A stretch of DNA of 64,000 bases from Alloalcanivorax gelatiniphagus (GCF_005938655.1 NZ_VCQT01000022.1:1-64000); one strand, 5' to 3'. Shown: positions 53,979 through 62,890, numbered from the stretch's first letter. Translations and numbers: made by a program. Notes: generated by a model from the sequence alone, not told the origin.

Positions 53979-54053
53979 ACAGGGTTTGCCGTCAATTCCC
54001 CGGGAACGGTCCGTTGTCGCCTCGGGCGCGGTGGCCGCGCCGTTGTTCGCGCC

Positions 54054-54569
54054 TCAGTGACGCGCCGCCAGCGGGCGCACGTCTTTCAGGGCCAGGTTCA
54101 GCCGGTGCTGTTTGTGCAGCATCTCCAGCAGAACGATGGCCCGCTGTTCGCCGTCGTAGGCCTGGAAGGTGGCTTCCAGGTTGGCGAAGGGGCCGTTTTC
54201 GATGCGCAGCCGGTCGCCGGCGCGGATCGCCGGACGGGTGTCCGCATCGTCGGAATCGTTGACGGCCCCCTGGATCAGCGCGTCCACCACGCTATCGGGC
54301 ACCCGGGCCGGCTGATCGCCGAACGCCACCAGCCGGTTGACGCCGCGCGTGGAGCGCACGGTGTGCCAACTGGGGCCATAATCCTGGAATTGGACGAACA
54401 GGTAACCGGGGAACAGGGGTTCGGTGCGATGGGTGCGCCGGCCGGCGCGCAGCTTCTCCACGCGGAGACACGGCTGGAAGCAGGTGAAGCCTTGGTTTTC
54501 CAGGTTTTCCTGGGCGCGGAAATTCTGGTTGGCGCGGCATTGGACCACGTACCAAGCGTTGCTACTCAT
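54054..54569 (-). CDS. rfaH: Transcription antitermination protein RfaH
   Basis: 171 residues from the ATG at 54569 behind GGAAGCAGGGT. The NusG-like N-terminal domain starts AWYVVQCRANQNFRAQENLENQGF, with FPGYLFVQF, and the C-terminal KOW region has AGDRLRIENGPFANL. RfaH is a specialised NusG paralogue. Located next to an ops site and the capsule operon, its target is evident. It is encoded immediately upstream of the operon, not far away as in E. coli. Confidence 0.93.
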   Translation of the reverse strand: MSSNAWYVVQCRANQNFRAQENLENQGFTCFQPCLRVEKLRAGRRTHRTEPLFPGYLFVQFQDYGPSWHTVRSTRGVNRLVAFGDQPARVPDSVVDALIQGAVNDSDDADTRPAIRAGDRLRIENGPFANLEATFQAYDGEQRAIVLLEMLHKQHRLNLALKDVRPLAARH

Positions 54570-54919
54570 ACCCTGCTTCCATAAGTGGGTGTGTCCGGCG
54601 GGCCGAACGATTCCGTTAACTGCACAATTGCCGCAGAAGCTTAGCGCGAAACGGGCCATTTTGCCCCTTTCTTCACGCTGAAATTTGTTGGCATTGTTTT
54701 ACTGCCTGGCGCGCAAAGGCCCAACTGCCGTGCAATTTGTTTGTGTGGCAAGCATGACATTGAAGTGATGCGCGGTCCATCGTCCCGCATGTCGGGACAA
54801 CCGGTGGCAACCGGAGCGGCAATGGCGTTCTCGGCATCTCAGGGGCAGAGTGTGGACGTTCTGGTTACCCGAACTCAATTTAGAAAAATTATTGCTTACA
54901 TTCGTGGCGTTTGCCGCCG
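54570..54919. other. Non-coding gap upstream of rfaH
   Basis: 350 bases without a supported gene. It holds a perfect small hairpin GTCCCG-CATGT-CGGGAC at 54782-54798, and AT-rich stretches near 54660-54730 and 54880-54905 that could hold the rfaH promoter; I could not settle on a -35/-10 pair. Confidence 0.4.
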
Positions 54920-55342
54920 CTATTGCGTGGGGTTGCGACCGGCCTGCATTTCCAGGGTGAGTTCCTCGGAGGTGAATTCCAGCTCGTCCTCGTCATGTTC
55001 GTCGTATTCGTCGGAGATATCGCGCATGGCGCCGCTAATGCGGGCATCCGGAAAGGCGCGCCCGAGATCACGCATAAGCGCCAGCAGCAGCGCGGGGCCA
55101 TTCTTCTGGTCCGGGGCCAGGAACACCACCTCCACACCGTGGCCGTCCGGGATGATGGTACGGCGAGGCTGACCCAGGCCGCCGCCGTCCTCGGGATAGG
55201 GGTAATCCGTGACAGTCCGCCCGAACCGGTTCACCCCTTCGATCTCCAGGTCGTCGCGGGCGGCCACGAAGCGCCTGACGTCGGGCACGGTGTCTTCTTC
55301 ACCCTGTGGGAAACAAAGCTGAAACCAGACCTTGTAGGCCAT
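54920..55342 (-). CDS. Unknown acidic protein
   Basis: 140 residues from the ATG at 55342, preceded by GGGAGGAGAAAGGC. MAYKVWFQLCFPQGEEDTVPDVRRFVAARDDLEIEG then VTDYPYPEDGGGLGQPRRTIIP. The C-terminus is rich in Asp/Glu (DISDEYDEHDEDELEFTSEEL). Not recognised. It lies between the rfaH gap and a divergent TPR-glycosyltransferase gene with a 238-base shared upstream region. Confidence 0.55.
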   Translation of the reverse strand: MAYKVWFQLCFPQGEEDTVPDVRRFVAARDDLEIEGVNRFGRTVTDYPYPEDGGGLGQPRRTIIPDGHGVEVVFLAPDQKNGPALLLALMRDLGRAFPDARISGAMRDISDEYDEHDEDELEFTSEELTLEMQAGRNPTQ

Positions 55343-55580
55343 GCCTTTCTCCTCCCTGAATTTTTCGGTCATTACCGACCTTCAATGGCCATTGGCACAA
55401 TAGTACCAAAATGCTATCGCCCAGCCAAGCCGCCAGTGACCCATTGTCATTATGGTTAAATCTCAGGACCGGTTTTTCAATGCGCGGTTCCCTCATTAAT
55501 GCCGGCCTTGCCATGGCGGCCATGGTTTTATCCGCCCTCTTCCGACCCGGCGGCGCCACCGACCTACCCGCCAGCCCGGA

Positions 55581-57584
55581 ATGACGGTATTGTTGCCGCC
55601 CATGACTGAGCACCCGGAACAGACCCTGAAGCGCGCCCTGGCCTTGATCGGCGATGGCCGGCTGGAAGACGCCCTGGCACTGCTGGCGCCGCTGGCGGCG
55701 CGCCACCCGGGCGTGCCGGCGGCGGTAATCAACCATGGCGAGCTGCTGCGCCGCCTGGGCCGCTTCGACGAGGCGGTGGCGGTGCTGGAGAAGGCGGTGG
55801 CAAGGCTGCCGGACCTGCCGGTGGCGCGCTTTAATCTGGCCCTGGCGCTGCGCGGCGCCGGTCGGCTGGAGGACGCCCTGGCGGTGTACCGGGAAGCGCT
55901 GCGCCGCCAGCCGGACCACGGCGACGGCTGGTACAACCAGGGTAACACCCTGCTCGACAGCGGCCGGGACGAAGAGGCGGTGGCCAGCTACCGCCGGGCC
56001 CTGCAGCACCTGCCGCCGGCCCGCCAGCCGCGCACCCTCAACAACCTGGGCAGCGCCCTGATTCTGCTGCGCCGCCCCACCGAGGCGGCGGCGCCGCTGC
56101 GCGACGCCCTGGCGCTGGCACCGGACTACGCCGACGCCCATCTGAATCTGGCGGTGGCCAATGAGCGCCAGGGACAGATGGCGTCGGCGGCGGCCGGTTA
56201 CCGGCGCGTCAGCGCCCTGCGGCCGGACCATTGGTGGCATGAACTGCACGCCGATCTTTTGTGCCCAGACGTGTTCGACGACAACGCCGCCATCGACGCC
56301 TGGCAGGACGGCTATGCCGCCACCCTGGCGCGCTGGCGGGACCGGCCAGGCCAGTTGGACCCGGCCCACCTGCATCACAGCGGCGCCGAGCCGCCGCCCA
56401 CCCTGATGTACCAGGGCCGCGCGGACCTGGCCGTGAAAAGCGCCCACGCGGATCTGCTGGCGCCGCGCCTGCCCGACTACCAGCCGCCGGCGGCGCGCAC
56501 CGGCGGCGACCGCCGGCGCATCGGCATGGTGGTCAATCACGGCCACGAGGGCATCTTTATCCGCAGCGTGCTGGGCCTGCTGCCGCGCCTCGACCGGCAA
56601 CGCTTCGAGATCGTGGTGGCGGTGACCCGCCCGGCACTGGATCGCACCCGGGCGGCCCTGGGCGAGGACGGCATCACCTGGCTGGCGCTCGATCCGCGGG
56701 TGGACCAGGCCGCCGCCCAGCTGCGCGCGGCGCGACTGGACCTGCTTTATCACTGGGAGGTGGGTTCGGACTCGTTCAACTACTTCCTGCCGTGGCTGCG
56801 GCCGGCGCCGCTGCAGTACACCAGCTGGGCCTGGCCGTTGACCACCGGCATCCCGGCGATGGATTTCTTCCTGTCGTCGGATCTGGTGGAACCGGCGGAC
56901 GCGGCGCACCGTTACCGGGAAAACCTGATCACCATGCCCGGCAACATGTTCACCTGGACCACGCCCCCGGAGCCGCCGTCGCGGCCGCCCACCCGTGGCG
57001 ATTTTGGTCTGCCGGAACGGGCCAACCTGTACCTGTGCGCACAGAACCCGCGCAAGATTCACCCGGACTTCGACCCGCTGGTGGCGGCCATTCTGGAGCG
57101 CGACCCGCTCGGCCGGGTGCTGCTGATCGGCAGCCAGGAAGGCGCCGAAACCGCGCCCCTGCGCCGGCGCCTGCAACGGCGCCTGGGGCCCCTGGCGGAG
57201 CGTATCACCCTGCTGCCCCGCCAATCCCGGCAGCGTTACCTGGGCCTGCTCGGCCTGGCGGACGTGGTCCTGGACCCGCCCCACTACAGCGGCGCCAACA
57301 CCAGCTACGACGCCCTTGGCCTGGCGCTGCCGCTGATCACCCTGCCCTCGCCCCTGCTGCGTGGCCATTTCACCGCCGGCCTCTATGGCCGCATGGGCCT
57401 CAACGGCCTGATCGCCCGGGACCCGGACCACTACGTGGACCTGGCCGTCGCCCTGGCCACCGACCCGGCCCTGCGCGCCCATTGGCGCGACACCCTGCGC
57501 CAGCACAACGGCGCCCTGTTCCATGACGAGCGGGCGGTGCGGGAATTAGAGGACGCCTGGGAGCGGATGCTGGGCGACGGGTGA
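55581..57584 (+). CDS. TPR-containing GT41-type glycosyltransferase
   Basis: 667 residues. Five to six tetratricopeptide repeats (about residues 12-230; for example RFNLALALRGAGRLEDALAVY, YADAHLNLAVANERQGQMASA), then a GT-B catalytic region related to O-GlcNAc transferase and HMW1C (LPRQSRQRYLGLLGLADVVLDPPHYSGANTSYDALGLALPLITLPS near 540-590). It would glycosylate a protein or glycan in the cytoplasm. Start at 55581 or the in-frame ATG at 55602. Divergent from the unknown gene to its left. Confidence 0.82.
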   Translation: MTVLLPPMTEHPEQTLKRALALIGDGRLEDALALLAPLAARHPGVPAAVINHGELLRRLGRFDEAVAVLEKAVARLPDLPVARFNLALALRGAGRLEDALAVYREALRRQPDHGDGWYNQGNTLLDSGRDEEAVASYRRALQHLPPARQPRTLNNLGSALILLRRPTEAAAPLRDALALAPDYADAHLNLAVANERQGQMASAAAGYRRVSALRPDHWWHELHADLLCPDVFDDNAAIDAWQDGYAATLARWRDRPGQLDPAHLHHSGAEPPPTLMYQGRADLAVKSAHADLLAPRLPDYQPPAARTGGDRRRIGMVVNHGHEGIFIRSVLGLLPRLDRQRFEIVVAVTRPALDRTRAALGEDGITWLALDPRVDQAAAQLRAARLDLLYHWEVGSDSFNYFLPWLRPAPLQYTSWAWPLTTGIPAMDFFLSSDLVEPADAAHRYRENLITMPGNMFTWTTPPEPPSRPPTRGDFGLPERANLYLCAQNPRKIHPDFDPLVAAILERDPLGRVLLIGSQEGAETAPLRRRLQRRLGPLAERITLLPRQSRQRYLGLLGLADVVLDPPHYSGANTSYDALGLALPLITLPSPLLRGHFTAGLYGRMGLNGLIARDPDHYVDLAVALATDPALRAHWRDTLRQHNGALFHDERAVRELEDAWERMLGDG

Positions 57585-57594
57585 TGGTGCGGGT

Positions 57595-57647
57595 ATCGCG
57601 GCTGAAGCCGCTCCTACGGCTGATGTAGGAGCGGCTTCAGCCGCGAT
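57595..57647. repeat. REP pair (BIME) downstream of the GT41 gene
   Basis: ATCGCGGCTGAAGCCGCTCC (57595-57617) and its inverse GTAGGAGCGGCTTCAGCCGC (57625-57647) face each other with 7 bases between. This is the inverted-pair form in which REP elements are mobilised. It sits between convergent stops of the GT41 gene and cysC, so it may also serve as a bidirectional terminator. Confidence 0.85.
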
Positions 57648-57652
57648 GGGGC

Positions 57653-58270
57653 TTACACGCCGATGGCGGCGATCAGCTGTTTGACGCAGGTTTCGATGTC
57701 GTTCTCGGCGGTGTTGATCACCACCTCGGCGCGGTCCGGGGCCTCGTAGGGGCTGTCGATGCCGGTGAATTCCTTGATCTCGCCGGCGCGGGCTTTCTTG
57801 TACAGGCCCTTGGGGTCGCGCTCTTCGCATTTTTCCAGGGGCGCATCGACGAACACTTCCACGAACTCGCCGTCCTCGAACAGCGCGCGGGCGGCGTCCC
57901 GGTCGGCGCGGAACGGGCTGATAAAGGCGGTGACCACCACCAGCCCGGCGTCCACCATCAGCTTCGCCACCTCGGACACCCGGCGGATGTTTTCGGTACG
58001 GTCTTCATCGCTCATGCCCAGGTTCTTGTTCAACCCGTGGCGCACGTTGTCGCCGTCCAGCAGGTAGGTGTGCTTACCCTGCTCGGTGAGCGCCACTTCC
58101 AAAGCGTTGGCCAGCGTCGACTTGCCGGACCCGGACAGGCCGGTGAGCCAGATGCACTTCGGCACTTGGGATTTGGCGTCGGCCCGATCCTGCTTGGTGA
58201 TGTGGGTTTGGTGCCAGATGACTTCGGCTTGGGAGTCGTTTTTGCGGCGTTGGTAGGGGGTGTCGGTCAT
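57653..58270 (-). CDS. cysC: Adenylylsulfate (APS) kinase
   Basis: 205 residues. GLSGSGKST (44-52), DGDNVRHGL (72-80), and FISPF with the phospho-acceptor Ser118 are all present; it makes PAPS from APS and ATP. No ATP-sulfurylase genes (cysDN) lie beside it. PAPS here may serve sulfate assimilation or the sulfotransferase in the capsule locus. Confidence 0.94.
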   Translation of the reverse strand: MTDTPYQRRKNDSQAEVIWHQTHITKQDRADAKSQVPKCIWLTGLSGSGKSTLANALEVALTEQGKHTYLLDGDNVRHGLNKNLGMSDEDRTENIRRVSEVAKLMVDAGLVVVTAFISPFRADRDAARALFEDGEFVEVFVDAPLEKCEERDPKGLYKKARAGEIKEFTGIDSPYEAPDRAEVVINTAENDIETCVKQLIAAIGV

Positions 58271-58299
58271 CGTCTTTCCCGTTCGGTTCGCAGTTGCAA

Positions 58300-58325
58300 G
58301 TTAAAAGTTAAAAGTTGAAAGGGAG
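58300..58325. repeat. Left flank repeat AAGTTAAAAGTTAAAAGTTG
   Basis: Tandem 8-bp units (AAAAGTTA) directly downstream of the four-helix-bundle gene. The reverse-complementary pattern recurs at 58725-58752 beyond the other end of that gene. Confidence 0.7.
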
Positions 58326-58336
58326 CGCCCTCTCAA

Positions 58337-58681
58337 CTATCGATGTTCGATGCCTGCAATCAGGCTTTGGATCATGCGCGAGATCTCTCTTACCTCGCGC
58401 AACCAATGGGACGCCGTCTCGGTGTCCAGATACTCAATTTCTCTCGCTATGTATATTTGCGTTCGTAGTTCGCCCGCGGAGCCTTTGGCATAGCTCCAGA
58501 ATCGTGCCCGGTCCCTGGTAGAGAGCCGCTCGTAGCCCTCAGCGAGATTACAGGGTACGGACAAGCCACTGCGGGTAATCTGGTCACGAAACCCGAAGTC
58601 CCTGGACTGCGCAAAATACCTGTAAATATCGGCGCTCAGCCGCGCCGATCGTCTCCATACTTCCAAATCCTCGAAGCGCAT
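58337..58681 (-). CDS. Four-helix-bundle protein (S23 / 23S rRNA IVS-type)
   Basis: 114 residues from the ATG at 58681. MRFEDLEVWRRSARLSADIYRYFAQ, then FGFRDQITRSGLSVPCNLAEGYER and ELRTQIYIAREIEYL are the family's standard helices. Such genes occur inside 23S rRNA intervening sequences or singly, with unknown function. Flanking AAAAGTT-type repeats in opposite orientation on each side suggest a small mobile unit. It sits between two sulfate-related genes. Confidence 0.85.
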   Translation of the reverse strand: MRFEDLEVWRRSARLSADIYRYFAQSRDFGFRDQITRSGLSVPCNLAEGYERLSTRDRARFWSYAKGSAGELRTQIYIAREIEYLDTETASHWLREVREISRMIQSLIAGIEHR

Positions 58682-58724
58682 CCTTGCCCTCCTGATTCCA
58701 TCCACCGGCTACAAAGCCGCCCTT

Positions 58725-58752
58725 TTAACTTTGAACTTTTAACTTTCAACTC
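58725..58752. repeat. Right flank repeat (inverted copy of the left flank)
   Basis: TTTTAACTTTGAACTTTTAA reads as the reverse complement of the left flank units with one change (GAACTT). The pair encloses the four-helix-bundle gene. Confidence 0.7.
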
Positions 58753-60536
58753 ACCCCGAACGGCCAGAATACCGGAATCAAAGCCATCGTGACCGCCGCC
58801 GCCAGGATCGACATCGGCACGCCAATACGCAGGTAATCCGTGAAGCGGTAGCCGCCGGGGCCCATGACCATGAGGTTGGTTTGGTAGCCCAGGGGGGTCA
58901 TGAAGCTGGCGCTGGCGGCGAACATGACGGCGACGATGTAGGGCATGGGCGAGACGCCCAGGTGGTCGGCGACGCCGGTGGCGATGGGGAATACCAGCAC
59001 GGCGGCGGCGTTGTTGGTGATTACCTCGGTGAACAGGGCGGTGATCAGGTAGACCATCAGCAGGGCCAGCCAGGGGCTGTCGATGCCCAGGCCCATCAGC
59101 TGGTTGACGATGAAGGCGGCGGTGCCGCTTTCTTCCAGGGCGGTGCCGAGGGCGAAGGCGGCGCCGATCACCACCAGCACCGGCAGGTTGACGCTCACGT
59201 TCATGCGCGCGCGGTTGACGGTGACGCAGCGGGTGGCGAGCAGCAGGCCGGCGGCGACAAAGGCGGCTTCCAGCACCGACAGCAGGCCCAGCACGTTGAT
59301 CGCCACCATGCCCACCAGGATGGCGGTGGCCAGGGGCGCGCGGCTGAAGTCCGGCGGGGTGGAGTCGCTGAGCGGGCTGACCAGCATGAAGTCGCGGCGG
59401 TAGCGGTATTGCTCGACGAAGGTCTGGCCGGTTTCCAGCAGCAAGGTGTCGCCGACCCGCAGCACCTGCTCGCCGACCTTGCCGGGCTGGCGGTGCCCGC
59501 CCCGGCTGATGCTGAGGATGGCGGCCTGGTAGCGGGTGCGGAAGGCGCTGTCCTTGACGGTGTGGTTGAGGCCGGGAAATTCCGGGCCGATCACCACTTC
59601 CACCAGGCAGCGCTGGTGGTTGGTGAGCTTGAGCTTGTGGGCGCCGCCGTGGGCCGGCACCAGGCCGTTGATGCGCTGCAGCTCGCGGGCGCAGTCCGGG
59701 GCGCCGATAAAGGCGAGCTGGTCGCCGGCCAGGATCTGCATGTCCGGGCCCACGGCGGTGTAGAGCTTGTCGCCGCGCTGGATTTCGGTGAGGTAGCCGT
59801 GGGTCAGGTTGCGCAGGCCGGCGTCCTGGATGGTTTTGTTGTGCAGCGGGCTGCCCTCCGGCACCACCATCTCCACGTGGTATTCGCGGGCCCGTTCCAC
59901 CTGCTCCACCAGGCCGGCCCGGTTCGGCAGCAGACGGCGGCCGAGCAGCAGCAGAAAGACGGAGCCGGCCAGCAGCAGCGGCACGCCCACCCAGGCCAGG
60001 TCGAAGATATGGAAGCCGTCCAGGCCCCGGCGCTGCATCATGCCGTCCACCACCAGGTTGGTGCTGGTGCCGATCAGGGTGCAGGTACCGCCGAGGATGG
60101 CCGCGTAGCTGAGCGGCAGCAGCAACTGGGAGGCGGACAGCTTGAGACGCTGGGCCCACTCCTGCACCGCCGGGATCATCATCGCCACCACCGTGGTGTT
60201 GTTGAGGAAGGCGCTGAGCAGAGCGGTGGGGGCGATCAGGCGGGTCTGGCTGCCGGTCAGGGTTTTCGGCTGGCCCAGCAGCTTGTGGGCGATCCAGTAG
60301 ATGGCGCCGGTGTCGCGCAGGGCGGCGGCCACCACGTAGAGCACCGCCACGGTCATCAGCCCCGGGTTGGCGAAGCCGGCCAGGGCCTGGTCCGGCGTGA
60401 TCACGTCGCCCACCAGCACCGCCACCAGGGCGGCCATCATGGTCACTTCGGCGGGCACCCGGTTGCTTGCCAGGGCGCCGAGCACGGCGACCACGACCAG
60501 CGAGGTGAACAGAATATCCGGCGTCATGGTGGCCAA
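58746..60536 (-). CDS. SLC13-family permease with TrkA-C (RCK_C) domains; likely sulfate/anion transporter
   Basis: 596 residues. Two membrane halves (about 1-190 and 400-596) flank two soluble RCK_C domains (about 210-290 and 300-385). NNTTVVAMMIPAV and TEVITNNAAAVLVFPIA are the conserved SLC13 NTx signatures. Sulfate importers of the SAC1/CysZ-alternative type have this architecture. Its closeness to cysC points to sulfate uptake, but substrate is inferred. Confidence 0.85.
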   Translation of the reverse strand: MATMTPDILFTSLVVVAVLGALASNRVPAEVTMMAALVAVLVGDVITPDQALAGFANPGLMTVAVLYVVAAALRDTGAIYWIAHKLLGQPKTLTGSQTRLIAPTALLSAFLNNTTVVAMMIPAVQEWAQRLKLSASQLLLPLSYAAILGGTCTLIGTSTNLVVDGMMQRRGLDGFHIFDLAWVGVPLLLAGSVFLLLLGRRLLPNRAGLVEQVERAREYHVEMVVPEGSPLHNKTIQDAGLRNLTHGYLTEIQRGDKLYTAVGPDMQILAGDQLAFIGAPDCARELQRINGLVPAHGGAHKLKLTNHQRCLVEVVIGPEFPGLNHTVKDSAFRTRYQAAILSISRGGHRQPGKVGEQVLRVGDTLLLETGQTFVEQYRYRRDFMLVSPLSDSTPPDFSRAPLATAILVGMVAINVLGLLSVLEAAFVAAGLLLATRCVTVNRARMNVSVNLPVLVVIGAAFALGTALEESGTAAFIVNQLMGLGIDSPWLALLMVYLITALFTEVITNNAAAVLVFPIATGVADHLGVSPMPYIVAVMFAASASFMTPLGYQTNLMVMGPGGYRFTDYLRIGVPMSILAAAVTMALIPVFWPFGVS

Positions 60537-60641
60537 GGCTCCAGCGGTCTGGTGGTCCGGGAATGGCTGGATGGTAGCGGTTTTTTTATAACCTGCAAGC
60601 AGCGGTTGGTTCTTTGCTTATAGCGGTTTGGTTTGGGCAGG

Positions 60642-60788
60642 ATCGCGACTGAAGTCGCTCCTACGGTTCATAGGATGTTGTAGGAGCGACTTCAGTCGCG
60701 ATTCCCCGGCCCATAGGAGATGGTAGAAGCGACTTCAGCCGCGATCCCCCGGCCCATAGGAGATGGTAGAAGCGACTTCAGCCGCGAA
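60642..60788. repeat. REP cluster (four units)
   Basis: Units at 60642-60664 and 60680-60702 form an inverted pair (ATCGCGACTGAAGTCGCTCC / GTAGGAGCGACTTCAGTCGC). Two more in direct orientation follow at 60723-60745 and 60766-60788 with GTAGAAG in place of GTAGGAG; they are separated by the identical spacer CCCCCGGCCCATAGGAGATG. The last abuts the next gene's stop. Spacer identity shows that a unit-plus-spacer block was duplicated. Confidence 0.85.
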
Positions 60789-60796
60789 AGCCGCGT

Positions 60797-61195
60797 TTAT
60801 TTCTCCTGGTTGCAGATCAGCCGGGCTTCTTCCAGGGCGGCGGTGCGATGTTTGGTCGCTTCCCGGTATTCCGGGTCCGCCAGCATGGTGGCGAACGCCT
60901 GGATCGACGGGTAGCGCACCAGCAGCACCTCGTCCCAGTGCTCGTCCTCCGGGGCGATCACGCCGGCCAGGGTGTGGCCGCTCCAGACCATCTCGCCGCC
61001 CACGCCCTGGACTTTCTGGAACGCCACCTTGGAATAGCGGCGGTAGGCTTCGCGGCCGTCGTAATCGGCTTCGCCGTCCTTGTAGCGGGCTTTGTCGCGG
61101 AAGCGCAGCAGGTTGAGCATGACGATGGGGGTGTCGGCGGGAATGCTTTTGAGAATGTCCGGCAGGCGTTTGGGATCCGGGTCGACCACGGGCAT
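60797..61195 (-). CDS. DUF1330 family protein
   Basis: 132 residues. MLNLLRFRDKARYKDGEADYDG...YRRYSKVAF and ...DEVLLVRYPSIQAFATMLADPEYRE show the ferredoxin-like DUF1330 fold (dimeric alpha-beta barrel). Function unknown. Its stop is separated from the last REP unit by 8 bases. Confidence 0.85.
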   Translation of the reverse strand: MPVVDPDPKRLPDILKSIPADTPIVMLNLLRFRDKARYKDGEADYDGREAYRRYSKVAFQKVQGVGGEMVWSGHTLAGVIAPEDEHWDEVLLVRYPSIQAFATMLADPEYREATKHRTAALEEARLICNQEK

Positions 61196-61316
61196 GGGGG
61201 GCTCCTGTTGTTGTCATCGATATCGCCCCCCAGGGTGCCGCCTGCGGCCGCTGGCGCCAATGACCGATTGCGTCAAAGCCATGGCGGGATTTGCGGGCGG
61301 CCGCGATAGAGACCCG

Positions 61317-61339
61317 GTAGGAGCGGTTTCAACCGCGAT
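61317..61339. repeat. REP unit overlapping the stop of yigZ
   Basis: GTAGGAGCGGTTTCAACCGC runs across the last codons of yigZ; the C-terminal Asp-Arg-Gly and the stop are encoded within the REP arm. Confidence 0.7.
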
Positions 61340-61916
61340 CCATACCCTGCGCCGCACAAAAGGCGTCCAACTCCGCCACCCGTGCCTCCGGCAGGGTCAG
61401 GCGCACGCGCACCCGCTCGCCGTAGTCGATCTCATCGAGCTGGCCGTCGTGCTGGTCGCACCAATGCCGCAGGGGCTGCTCGTGGGCAAAATCCAGCACC
61501 AGGGTGACGGTGCACTCCGGCACCTGCTCGATCACCTCCATGGCGGACAGCACCGCCTCGGCGGCGCCGGCGTAGGCGCGTACCAGCCCGCCGGCACCGA
61601 GTTTCACGCCGCCGAAGTAGCGGATCACCACCACCATCACGTCGCCCACGCCCTTGTGCTGGATGACGTTGAAGATCGGCTTGCCGGCGGTGCCGGAGGG
61701 TTCGCCGTCGTCGTTCATGGCGCCGTGGCCGGAGTTGGGCGCGCCGATCAGCCAGGCGTGGCAATGGTGGGTGGCGTCCGGGTAGCGGGCGCGGGCCGCC
61801 TCGAGTACCGCCTGCCCTTCCGCGCGGCTGCGCACCGGGCGCAACCAGGCGATAAAGCGGCTTTTGTTGATCTCCAGCTCGCGGTCCACCGGGCCGCCGG
61901 GGACGGGATAGGTCAT
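61329..61916 (-). CDS. yigZ: YigZ / IMPACT family protein
   Basis: 195 residues. INKSRFIAWLRPV, HHCHAWLIG, NDDGEPSGTAGKPIFNVI, and RYFGGVKLGAGGLVRAY are the signature of the family; the C-terminus is a DUF1949-type domain. Function is not settled. It overlaps the next gene by 4 bases (ATGA). Confidence 0.92.
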   Translation of the reverse strand: MTYPVPGGPVDRELEINKSRFIAWLRPVRSRAEGQAVLEAARARYPDATHHCHAWLIGAPNSGHGAMNDDGEPSGTAGKPIFNVIQHKGVGDVMVVVIRYFGGVKLGAGGLVRAYAGAAEAVLSAMEVIEQVPECTVTLVLDFAHEQPLRHWCDQHDGQLDEIDYGERVRVRLTLPEARVAELDAFCAAQGMDRG

Positions 61917-62890
61917 TGCACCCGCAGCACCACGGCGCCGTGGGTTTTGCGGGCCTCCATGTCCTGATGGGCGCGGCCCACGTCCTTGAGGTCGTAGATC
62001 GCCGGGGCGGCGGGGGTCAGGGTGCCGTCCTGGAGGGCGGTGAAGAACTCAGCGGCGACCTGGTCGCGGCGCGCCAGGTCGCCGATGTAATGGCCGAGCA
62101 TGGGCCGGGTCACGGTGAGCGAGGCCGCGGCCAGGCGCGGCATGGCCAGCGGCTCCACCGGGCCGGAGGACTGGCCGAAGTTGACCAGATGGCCGCGCGG
62201 GGCCAGACAGGCCAGGGAACCGTAGAAGGTGTCCTTGCCCACGGAGTCATAGGCGACCTGCACGCCACGGCCGTCGGTGATCGTCTTGACCGCTTCCGTC
62301 ACGTCCTGCTCGCGGTAGAGAATCACATGGTCGCAGCCCTGGGCGCGGGCCTGCTCGGCCTTGGCCTCGCTGCCCACGGTGCCGATCACGGTGGCGCCCA
62401 GGTGGTGCGCCCACTGGCACAGCAACTGGCCAACGCCGCCGGCGGCGGCCTGCACCAGCAGGGTGTGGCCGGGCTTGAGGGCGAACACGTCGGTCATCAG
62501 CACCCGGGCGGTGAGGCCACGCACCATCATGCCGGCCACCAGGGTGTCGTCCAGGCCGTCCGGCAGACGCACCGCGTTGTCGGCCTTGATCAACCGCTCT
62601 TCCGCGTAGGCGCCGTAGCCGTGGGCGATGTAGGCCACCCGGTCGCCGACCTGGAAGCGGTCCACGCCCTCGCCCACCGCCAGCACCTCGCCGGCCCCTT
62701 CCAGGCCGGGCACGCCGGGCAGCGGCAGGGTCTGATACAGGCCGGAGCGCACATAGATGTCGTGGAAGTTGACCCCCACGGCGGTTTGCTTGAGATGCAG
62801 CTCACCGGGCCCGGGGACGCCGATCTCGATGGGCTCGGCTTTCAGAACCTCGGGGCCGCCGGCTTCGTGCATCACCATGGCGATGGGCAT
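61913..62890 (-). CDS. qor: NADPH:quinone oxidoreductase (MDR superfamily)
   Basis: 325 residues. The catalytic domain start EVLKAEPIEIGVPGPGE and NFHDIYVRSGLY, then AAAGGVGQLLCQWA (about residues 152-165), the AxxGxGxxxxQ nucleotide-binding loop. No zinc-binding cysteine set. It reduces quinones with NADPH. Coupled to yigZ by an ATGA overlap. Confidence 0.9.
   Translation of the reverse strand: MPIAMVMHEAGGPEVLKAEPIEIGVPGPGELHLKQTAVGVNFHDIYVRSGLYQTLPLPGVPGLEGAGEVLAVGEGVDRFQVGDRVAYIAHGYGAYAEERLIKADNAVRLPDGLDDTLVAGMMVRGLTARVLMTDVFALKPGHTLLVQAAAGGVGQLLCQWAHHLGATVIGTVGSEAKAEQARAQGCDHVILYREQDVTEAVKTITDGRGVQVAYDSVGKDTFYGSLACLAPRGHLVNFGQSSGPVEPLAMPRLAAASLTVTRPMLGHYIGDLARRDQVAAEFFTALQDGTLTPAAPAIYDLKDVGRAHQDMEARKTHGAVVLRVQ

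Noticed and set aside
55299-57524. A 741-codon minus-strand frame antisense to the TPR glycosyltransferase
   Set aside because: No domain; the plus-strand TPR and GT41 motifs are unambiguous.
58881-60623. Plus-strand open frame of 580 codons opposite the SLC13 gene
   Set aside because: Same cause: H/Q/G-rich shadow of a well-supported membrane transporter.
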